Shown piece by piece: positions 9,867 through 21,426 of a stretch of DNA of 64,000 bases. The stretch covers positions 120,792,557 to 120,856,556 of the forward strand of contig OX375879.1 of NCBI GenBank assembly GCA_947359465.1, given 5' to 3'. The position numbers and the translations under genes are program-made. Under the pieces are notes generated by a model. It was not told where the DNA came from. It did not search any database and worked only from the letters and a program-made list of their open reading frames with translations. Position 1 is the stretch's first letter. The number at the start of each line of letters is the position of its first letter. Source of the stretch: Metellina segmentata (taxonomy: Eukaryota > Arthropoda > Arachnida > Araneae > Tetragnathidae).

Positions 9867-12800
9867 GTAAGTGCACATTTATGTTTCATTTGCTGCTCTT
9901 ACTGATTCATATTTTGTTTCCTGTATCATTTTTTCACTTTGTGCTGTGTGTTCCAACGATTCAACTATTTGAATTTCTTTCTTAGGAACAAATGACTATT
10001 CTGGATTCCTTTAGCCTCAAGCTCATCCAACCCGCAGTGAGTATTGCGCACTTTTTATTCCATCGTTTCTTTTGATATAACATGTTTTGAAAATTCTACT
10101 GCGTGTTAGACATCGACAGCAAAACATCGATGTTTTGAAATATCGATGTTCAAAATTAAAACATCAATGTTGATAATACATCATCCTAAAAACATAGATG
10201 TTTTTAAAAATCGACGTTTTAAAATTCAGTGTATTTAAACTTTTCCCCCCATTTCTTAAAACTGGTTTAGCAACTAGTGATGCAACATCGACAGCAAAAC
10301 ATCGATGTTTAGAAACTTTGATGTTCAAAATTAAAACATCGATGTTGATAGTATATCGCCGAAAAACCATCGATGTTTTTAAAATTCAGTGTATTTAAAC
10401 TTTTTCCCCCATTTCTTAAAACTGGTTTAGCAACTAGTGATGCCACATCGACAGCAAAACATCGATGTTCAAAATTAAAACATCGATGTTGATAATACAT
10501 CGCCCCCAAACTATCGGTGTTTTTAAAATTCAGTGTCTTCAAACTTTTTTCCTCATTTCTTAAAATTGGTTTAGCAACTAGTGATGTGGCATCGGCTCCA
10601 ATACATCGATGTTTTTTATAAAACATTAATGTTTTGAAAACATTGACATCGATGTCGCATCCCTACTTTCAGACCCTTCAACCTTGGTCATTTTGATCTA
10701 AAAGTATGTTCAATTTGCTGATTATGAAAATTATGCTACTTGGTTATTTTTATAACGGTACTTTTTTCATTTAAAAATAAAACATCGACAAGTATAAACA
10801 TCGATGTACCCAATACATCGACATCGATTACTGCGTGAATAAAAGTGGATGTCATGAGAATTCCAATGTTTAGTTGCCAGAAGTAAATAGTGCGAACAGT
10901 GCCGTAACTAGACACGTGCACCCGCACAGGGCCTACTTCGAAGGGGGCCCAAAAGAGATAGAGAGAGAGAACCCAAAGAGAAGAGTTAAGATAATGGAAA
11001 TAGATGAAACACCAGATGAAGGAAGTAACTTGACATCCGAAGAATAATTTAAAATACAAATTTACAGTGTTCTTGACACACTATTGTCTCAAATAGATTT
11101 GTGTTATCAAAAAATGAAAACTATCTGTGACGATTTTTACAGGCGATTTTTTTACTTTCTCTATGGCTCGTCTTTACAATACATGAGTGTTGCCAGTTAA
11201 AAAAAAATCGCCTGTAGATCTCGCTATTATATATATATATATATATAAATATAGCAAAGATTTAAAAAAGTACGAATTCACATGGGAAATTGAAAAATTT
11301 AAGTTTCGAGTAACGATTCTCATACAAAATATAGGAACTGCATCTCCGCTTAATATTCCTACAGGCGCTCTTCATGATTTTGGTTTAATTGAGTCTTACC
11401 CAAATATCAATGTCGCTCTTCCAACATTTCTAACTTCTATTGCTTCGTGCGAAAGACGTTTTAGCAAGTTGAAATTTACAAAATATTTTTTAAGATCAAC
11501 TATCGGACAAGAACGATTATCCAATCGTTTCATAGAATACAATACTGTTAAAAATATTAGTTATGATGATGTAATAATATATTAAATAATCTATCAAATT
11601 ATAATGGATTATCACATTAATTATGATAATGAATTCGCTGAAATAATACCTACTTAATTAAGGGGCCTAAATGCAAATTCTTGCACAGGGCACAGGAATG
11701 GCTAGTTATGGCACTGACTGAGTGCGAAAGTGTGCTTGCGATTCGGGAATTTAATTTCAATCGCATGCATGCGAGTCGTGTGTGCTGTAATTACTTCTGC
11801 TGCCCGAATGCTCTCGCTTGATACGCATCGGGATAACCTTAAATAGTAACGTATCGTCACTTAGGTGAAGTTTGGCGTATGTATCGGAGATTGGTTGAAC
11901 CCAGTAGGTGTGGAAGTTTGGAGAGATTGAAGCATTGACATCATCATCGGACCATGGTTCAAAAGGACTTGAAGCTGACCTGGAATAGTTCACTTGGGGA
12001 TTGAACCGTTGTTTTGCTCCAGTGCGTCGTTAATTCAGATACCAACCTCCTTCTCTGCACTCTTATCACTTTAAAAAGAACCAGAGAGTTTAAATGAGGT
12101 AGGTAGTACATTTAACGTCGCATTGGTGCTACATAAGAGGCTATTAGTGACTGTCCGGAATCAATATCGAAGGACAACACCTCATGTTTTTGGACCTTGA
12201 TCAGATGAAGAGGTCAACACCTGAGCTGGCATCCCACTCTGCAAACATCCACATCACGGCAACACGAGGACGTTTGAGGCCTCGACAGATTTAAGGTGCG
12301 CCAGCCCTCACGTACACAAAAAGTCTTTTACTTCAGTTACGACTTACTTTTGTTTGAAATGTATTGCTTATTCCTATTTAATCGATGTGTCTTCTCCTGG
12401 TTTGAGGATTATGGCATTCTCTCCTTTAAGAGTCATTTCTTACTCCCCTATCGAGGTAGTTCATACTATGTGTTCAATACTAATTGGAGACATCCTTTTG
12501 AAGAGTTTTGTCTTTTCTTCCAGGAATTCAAGTCCTTCGGCTGGATGGCGAAACAAAACTACTCTCGGAGCCCGAATGTTGTGGATTTTTTGGATATTTG
12601 GAAAGCAGTGAGTATTTGAAAGATCAGTATTGAATTCAAATTCCAATTGCATGGCCATTCTGTAGTGTTTTGAAAAGTTCATTGATTAAGAGGTCCATTA
12701 AACAGAAACTAGATCAGATTTCCAACGAAACAGGAAAAAACTGTAATTTTCAGGGAATTTAATTTGTCCAAAAAAAGTCAAGGACTGCGTGGCCAGCACG

Positions 12801-15800
12801 GCGTTGCCCGTGACAGTTCTTATCATGGGGTCAGGTACGACCACTTCTCCCTAACGCTCGCCAACACCCGGTGATTTCTACTCATTCCCATTTAGTTTGT
12901 ATCGCAAACCAACACCACAAGCAACGCCGTGATGACCTCGATGTGGCTAGTAATAAATAAATGCCAATAAATTAATAAAAAATATTTTAGATTAAAATTT
13001 AAAATTCGGGCTGGACACATTAAATCTTACTTGTACTGAAAACATTATAAAGAAAAAACAATAATTTAAAGAATGAGGCCTACCTTTACCCGACATGGCA
13101 CACTACACGGGTTACAATTGAAAAAGTATTCATTTAAAGAAAATCATATTTAAGGTATCGATTTGGTGTGACAATTTCCGCTGATTTTAAATCCGTTGAA
13201 AATTGCACTCTATCTTTAACGATCGTGAAGATAGGAAACTTCAAATAGTCTTTGCCCCTAACAAAAGTGAAATCGCTAGCAAGAAAGCTATACTAATCAA
13301 TGACGTAAATCAAAACACACTAGAATCGCAAATCTTGGCATGGTTCCATAGGCATTAGGACGAAAAACGTAGAATCTATTTCTTCAATGTGACGTCGGTC
13401 GCGCGCGCGAAAGTCGCAAAATTCTCTCGTTTCTTCTATCGAGGAAGCCTTCTCCGAAAGAAAGGAAGATGAAATACTAATAAATTAATTTTTAAATGTT
13501 CTAGATTAAATTTTAAAATTCGGGCTGGACACAAAGTTCAGAAACAATTAGGACTACCTGTGTGTCAAATTTTATGATTGCAAGTGCCGTAGAATACGCA
13601 ACTGCGCATAGTATACAGAGACAGAGAGAAACACTTCTTTTGATAATATTAGAGATTATCAGTAATTGACAGAAAGCGAGTGAGACGAGGTTCGTCTGAA
13701 TGAGGTTTGACTCTACTTTAAAATGGAATTAGGCTTCTTTTCCACTGTGCATTAGCCTAAGGAAGTGATATGTCAACAAATTGAAATTTTTATTTTCAGC
13801 TGTCGAAGTGGGTCCTCGATCTGTGCATGCGGAGTGCCACACCCCAGGCACGAGCGAACCTCATCAGGCACTTCATCGAACTGGCCGAAGCTCTGGAGAA
13901 GCTGAACAACTTCCACTCGAGCTCAGCTATTGTGGACGGATTGCAATCTGCCCCCATTCAGAGGCTGGAGAAATCGTGGAGCGTAAGTCATTCGAAACAA
14001 GCCATTTGCATTTCAGGAGAGCCCTAGGAAGAGTAACGGATTAGCAACCGGAGAGTTGCGAGTTTGTATCCTACCAAAGACCGTCGTGTAAGGAGGAGTG
14101 CTGCATGTTAAACCTGTCGTGGGGCCTCACGATGGCGTGGAAATTTGGAGAGTGGGGTTCTAGCTCAGGTGTTACCTCGTCATCTGACCATAGCTCAAAA
14201 TGACGTGGTTAGTGGATTGATCCCGGACCGTCGTCAATAGCCCGTTGTATTGTTCTAGTGCGACGTTAATTAAAAAAAATTACCTTACCTTGCAGATCTT
14301 AGCGTTATTTCGCAAACAGCTACGTCGGAAACGGCGTATGTAGATTATGTATATATTTTAAAGTTTCCTTTCCCTAAGTTGTTCAATAAATTAGCTTAAC
14401 CTCCCAAGTATGATTTCCACGAGATATATCGTCCATCGGATCCGAACGACTCTATTGATGACGAGATATCTCGTTTATAACGATCAGGTCAGTTTGCTAA
14501 CGTCGACACAAAACTATCCCTACAAAAAGGAGAAGGAAGATCCATGCAGGTATTGCTTTATCCAAAACTGGTGAGAGCTTAGAACATTTTTTTAATCTTA
14601 GGCTGACCTACAGGGTTGTTTTCAAAGCAAGAAAAAAAACCCCGGAGGGTTAATAACAAGGAGGTTCAAGAGGGTTCAGTTGCTCAAAACACTAATGCTT
14701 GCAGGCCAGTGTTTCGCGATCAGTATTTTATATTGTATATCAGTGTATGCTTTACTATGTATTAAATTGTACCAATTTCATACAACTTGCATTTCCAATT
14801 ATCTAGCGAGTTTCTTCCGAGAAGATTGAACAGTTTACTAAGCTCAGATCACTGTTTACATCCAATAGCAAGTACAAAGAAGTTTTTCAAAACGTGCTCA
14901 AAAGTAAAGCTCCTCTTCGATGTGTTCCAAATTTAAGTGAGTATCAACTGTTCTATCAGCATTTGGATGATCAAAAAAAGAAACGAATGACAGAGAAGCG
15001 AGGGCAAATGTTGCAACGAATGACCTAGAGATACCTGCGCCTTATCACTTTAGTTTCTTTTATGAGGGGGGTAGCCGTGTAGCTAGGATGAACACTAGGC
15101 AATTTTCTGAATCTTCCCTAACCTATTTGTACGAGTCAGTCCTATTATACTTTGTTTTTCTTGTTCAAGCCCGGAGGCCGTGGTAGCCCTGTTAGAAGAT
15201 TAGCTATCGGAAGGCAACGAGTTCGAAACTCGGTCCAATCCAAGACTACGTGCCCTCGTCATATGACAGGTTAAAATTTTCGAGCAGTAAAATAATTTTT
15301 TAGTGTGAATATTCGACGATTAGTTTACAGCTTGAACGATTGTAGTTCAGTGTGATATTAATCATGAAGGATAAATGTATTGATCAAAGGATTAATTATT
15401 ATTGTTGTTGTAGCGTATTCCGATAGATCTTGAAGGACTCAGTCCTCACGGAATCCAAAGTTACACTTTGGATAGGTACCAAAGCACTGGCCCAGGGATA
15501 GCCCAACACCATTGAATTTCGGCATAGAGCGGACCCCGCACTGTGCGCCTGAGCACTCGGTCCGAGGGCCGTGTCTGATACACGTTAAATTTGTCGTGGC
15601 CGAAAGTCCTCACGTTGGGTTGATGGTGTGAATGTTTGGAGAGTGGGGGGCCAGCTCAGGTGTTGCCTCGTCATCTGACCGTGGTTCAAAATTATGTTGT
15701 GTTGGTAGTTTATTATTTTTTTAATTGACGTCATAGTAGAGCAACACAACGGGAAGGGGAAGGGACTTTCCCCTAAGGGAAAGATCCGAGGACAACACCA

Positions 15801-18800
15801 CTCAATTTTGAACCACGGTCTGAGGACAAGGCAACACCTGAGCTGGCACCATACTCTCCAAACTTCCACACTAACCCAACGTGAGGACTTTCGACCACGA
15901 CAGATTTAAGATGCACCAGCCGCCACTACACCATACGTTTACAAACATCCATGCACTGACCCGGATTCTAACCAGGAACTTAGCTATCTAGAGGCTAATA
16001 TCGTAACCAACAGACCGGTTGATCGGCTTACGTGGTGTTGTGCTCGGATGTTTCTCTTAGGGGATTGATACCTAAGGGAAACTCGTCGGCAATTGCCCGT
16101 TGGGTTGCCTCTAGTACGACGTTAATTATCAAATTATTACCAGGGTACGGACACCCTTTGTCTTACTCGACGCTATATTTATCTGATGCCGTAGTTCTAA
16201 TTCTGAAATCATAGGACAAAACGGTTGCAACGCTCGATTTTTCACGCATGCCCCCGATACTGTTCCTATTTTTAAGACGTGTTCACGTCCCAAAACATGC
16301 TGTTTAGGCTGTTTTAAAACACCTGTTGTGTGCTTTCGGTTTGTTTTGTCACCGACCTTAAAATGAAATAGACGGAGCATGTGCCCCCGCAGCTTTATAT
16401 CATTTCTACCGATCGCTCGGTTTGAAGATGTGTCACGTGGTTGTGGGTAAATGCTTGTATCCTAAATAATGGATGGGTTAAAGTGAGTGTCCACCGTGAG
16501 CAGAAACACTCGTCTGCGCTTCCGTAGCCAGTCTTCTACGTCGGTTTGTGATTTACCCTTCAGAGATCTTACGACGGCAACCCTCCCGCATGATACGTCT
16601 ATTTCGTTTTAAGGTCGACAAATATGGTTTTTATTAAGACTAACGCAGCCAATTTTCTGCTGTCCTTACAGATGTATTCGTGAAATCGCTGGCCTATTTG
16701 GATAACAAACTGAGGAGCTTCAGACCATTCACGAATTACTTCCACCAGTTACGATTGAACAAGGAGTACGATACTATGGACAGAATCCAGAAAGATTCCA
16801 ATTACAGTAAGTGGTAGAAACGTCCAATTGCTCGATACTCAAAATACTCTTGATTGGTTGCTTTTGGCGTTTGGGGGAACAAAGACATTACTTGGCCGAG
16901 CTCGAGAAAACACAAAATTGTGGGATGAAAGGATTGGATTGAATTGGAATTTCTGAGGAGCTTCAGACCATTCACGAATTACTTCCACCAGTCACGATTG
17001 AACAAGGAGTACGATACTATGGACAGAATCCAGAAAGATTCCAATTACAGTAAGTGGTAGAAACGTCCAATTGCTCGATACTCAAAATACTCTTGATTGG
17101 TTGCTTTTGGCGTTTGGGGGAACAAAGACATTACTTGGCCAAGCTCGAGAAAACACAAAATTGTGGGATGAAAGGATTGGATTGAATTGGAATTTCTGAG
17201 GAGCTTCAGACCATTCACGAATTACTTCCACCAGTCACGATTGAACAAGGAGTACGATACTATGGACAGAATCCAGAAAGATTCCAATTACAGTAAGTGG
17301 TAGAAACGTCCAATTGCTCGATACTCAAAATACTCTTGATTGGTTGCTTTTGGCGTTTGGGGGAACAAAGACATTACTTGGCCAAGCTCGAGAAAACACA
17401 AAATTGTGGGATGAAAGGATTGGATTGAATTGGAATTTCTGAGGAGCTTCAGACCATTCACGAATTACTTCCACCAGTCACGATTGAACAAGGAGTACGA
17501 TACTATGGACAGAATCCAGAAAGATTCCAATTACAGTAAGTGGTAGAAACGTCCAATTGCTCGATACTCAAAATACTCTTGATTGGTTGCTTTTGGCGTT
17601 TGGGGGAACAAAGACATTACTTGGCCAAGCTCGAGAAAACACAAAATTGTGGGATGAAAGGATTGGATTGAATTGGAATTTCTGAGGAGCTTCAGACCAT
17701 TCACGAATTACTTCCACCAGTCACGATTGAACAAGGAGTACGATACTATGGACAGAATCCAGAAAGATTCCAATTACAGTAAGTGGTAGAAACGTCCAAT
17801 TGCTCGATACTCAAAATACTCTTGATTGGTTGCTTTTGGCGTTTGGGGGAACAAAGACATTACTTGGCCAAGCTCGAGAAAACACAAAATTGTGGGATGA
17901 AAGGATTGGATTGAATTGGAATTTCTGAGGAGCTTCAGACCATTCACGAATTACTTCCACCAGTCACGATTGAACAAGGAGTACGATACTATGGACAGAA
18001 TCCAGAAAGATTCCAATTACAGTAAGTGGTAGAAACGTCCAATTGCTCGATACTCAAAATACTCTTGATTGGTTGCTTTTGGCGTTTGGGGGAACAAAGA
18101 CATTACTTGGCCAAGCTCGAGAAAACACAAAATTGTGGGATGAAAGGATTGGATTGAATTGGAATTTCTGAGGAGCTTCAGACCATTCACGAATTACTTC
18201 CACCAGTCACGATTGAACAAGGAGTACGATACTATGGACAGAATCCAGAAAGATTCCAATTACAGTAAGTGGTCGACACACGTCCAATTGCTCGATACTC
18301 AAAATACTCTTGATTGGTTGCTCTTGGCGTTTGGGGGAACAAAGACATTACTTGGCCAAGCTCGAGAAAACACAAAATTGTGGGATGAAAGGATTGGATT
18401 GAATTGGAATTTCGGGGTTTCATGGCGCATGGTCCATGAGCGGATAAAATAAATAAAATCAATGTAAATATAAAAACATCGTAAAAAGTTAGGTGTTAGT
18501 CTTGCGCAAGAAATTTGAACAAGTGACGAAACGCAATGATTAAAACATGCTCATCAACATGGTAAAAATATAAAAAGTTTGAAAATAATGGATAACTCAA
18601 TAAAAAAAAATTCTAGCGTTTAAAAGTTTAAAAAGATTGGGTGGTGATTATCTCCAATCAAGTCTTGTAAGTTTAAAATCGGTTTGTTAAAAAAGTATTG
18701 ACGATGATAATTAAAAGCCAGGACAATCGATTAAAATGTGATGAATTGTAAAATGAGAACTGTACACCCGCCAGACACAGGCTCACTCTCTCCTCGTGAA

Positions 18801-21357
18801 AGATTCCTGCGGGTGAAACGCGTATGTCCGATGTGTAGTCGAGTTGGAATCCCATTGGAATGTCGAATGGGCAGTGATGGCCATAATGAGAGAGTGGTGA
18901 GTGGATGCCATGGAGCTGGTTACGGCTTGTTGTGTGCCCCAATCATTGCGCCATTCGTTCCACACAATGTCCCTGACAGCTTGTACGAGATCACTGTATG
19001 CAACGTGAAGACTCCAAAGTGTCGCGGCATTCTTTGCTGCATCATCAGCTCACTTGTTGCATGGAATCTAACTAAAACAAATCGCTCACTCCTTTCACCA
19101 ACGTCATATCTAAACAAATCGGCGATTTTTAGTTAAGCCTGCTTAAAGAATGCCCTGAAAGAGTAGTATATCCTTACAAGATCGTCATATCTCATCGCTC
19201 AATATTTAGCCGCTAGAGAGCACAAGTTATATTTATTTTTAATACATTTCAATTCACTTTTGAACTTTGAAATCACTCTCCTGAAAAATCACGTTTTTTG
19301 AGATATGACGTTGCTGAAAGGAGTGAGCGAAATATCGAAACCACGTCGTGCGAGTTGTCGATTGATGTTGAAAACGGCAAGAGCTAAAGGATGTTCTGGG
19401 GAGTCTGATGATAGGCATTCTAGGACAGTTTTGGAGTCTGTACCTGTAGATAATAAATTTGCCACTCCTGAGTGAAGAGATGGGATGTTAGTGCTTCATA
19501 TATCACATAGAATTCGGTAGTTAAAAAGCTGGGATGAAAGGAGAAGATCGCTTGGATGAGTGCGAATTAAGCGTCAATCAAAGACAGTGGGAAAAAGAAA
19601 TAACAAACACCTGAACCACGGACTTTGACACAATAGACACACAAGGCGAAATAGAAACAGACCTAACAATATACACGGACGGATGCAAGACGCCCCGCGG
19701 GCGTAGGAGCGGCCTACGGGAATACAAAAATGACAGGGAAATTCACACACAAAAAAATAGCATTTATAACACCACACAGTGGCGCAAGCGAAAAAAACTG
19801 GCAATCCTCCTCGCATTTGAATGGTTACAAACACAAACTTACACAACGTGCAATATTCGAACAGATATAGCCTATCAACACTAAAAACCTTACCTCCAGA
19901 CTAAAGATTCAGTTGCGCAACAAATCAGAGCACTACTTAAAGATAACTTTAACAACACGTTCATCAACTGGGTTAAAGCCCATATTAGAGTTAACGGAAA
20001 TTCCTTTTATGGCTTTATTATAACTAGCCCTTTATTGTTAACTTTTAACTTTTTGCTTTCAACTAACATAACTGATATGTTTTCTTCTATTTATATTATT
20101 ATTTTTTTCTTACTATTTTCCTATTGCATAACGGGAACCCTCGCATGAGGAGGTCCCACCAAATAAACAAAGTAATAAGAGTGCTTACACCTGCCACACG
20201 TTCGTCAATAGGTGGGAGCACTGCTCTCGGTAGTTGGTCTCGACTCATTTTGCAAACAAAACTCAACTAGACTAACTATTCCCAAATCGTCACGAAGCAA
20301 CAACACACAGCCAAGGGTCCGCCTCAAGCTGTCACGCTCTGTCTTGGTGGGCTCCAACCACTTTTCCGCAGTGCGTCCACAAAAACCACTTTTACTTGTC
20401 CCTTGGACGGGGGATAAGGGGGACACCTGCGTTGTCTGATACTCTAATTTCTCTATCTTGTATCTAGACTTCCTTCAGGGGCAAGCTGGGTGTTTGCGAC
20501 GCAGAAATTTCGAATGAGCGGAAGTGACGTAAGAAAACTATTGACGAAAATATCTCCAGTTTTGTTAATAGCCCAAGTTATCAGTGAAATTAAATCCACC
20601 CTATCATTCGCCGAATTTTGCCGTCCACACTTTCACTTTAAATGTATTTGAAACGGTTCAGAAGTTTGACAACAGAAAGCAATGAGAAATCTGGGAGATT
20701 AGAAAAGAGAGAGAGAGAGAGAAAAAAAAAAGAAATTGAGCGAAGTGGGGTTGAGGGTATTATAAAATCGACTTTCAACAAGAAAGTGGGCAAAATCGAA
20801 GCAAAGTTCAGAAATTAACTGTGGTAACATGACTGAGGTTTTCATTGTTTTATGCATTATGTTGGAAATAAAGATCAGCACCTCTTGTAAACGGAATGCT
20901 GGTTTTTCTTTAGAGTAACTTTAATTTCATTTAGCGGATTTAAATCTCTTTAAGACTATGTTTTCATATTTTAATGTATTGAAATGAGATGTGAAATGTG
21001 AACGTAACGACATTTTACCACAGATGCTACACGTGGTTCTGTTAGTAATTGTAGAGTTGCTTCTTTTTCAGGTACTATTCGTGAGATACCTCCGGTTCTA
21101 AACTACGTGATTTCTATTCTAGTCTTCACTAGAGATCTTGCTAGATGTTCTACAACCTTCTATAATGAGTAAGTCCTGTTTCATATATATATTTTTTTAA
21201 TTTAAGAGAAGTTTTCTTTGTCCTAGAACAGGGGCCTCTGTAGCCCAGTTGGGAAAGTAGCTGATCAGCTAACGGAGGGTTGCGGAGAGAGCGGTGTGTG
21301 CACGTTAAATCGGTCGTGTGGCCCACCTCAGGCGTGACCTCGTCATCTATCTATTTA

Positions 21358-21426
<69 letters not shown>

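Noticed and set aside
16711..18413. CRISPR-like array or satellite gene cluster
   Set aside because: The repeats are contiguous 243-bp copies without spacers, and the content is exon plus intron of the RasGEF gene.
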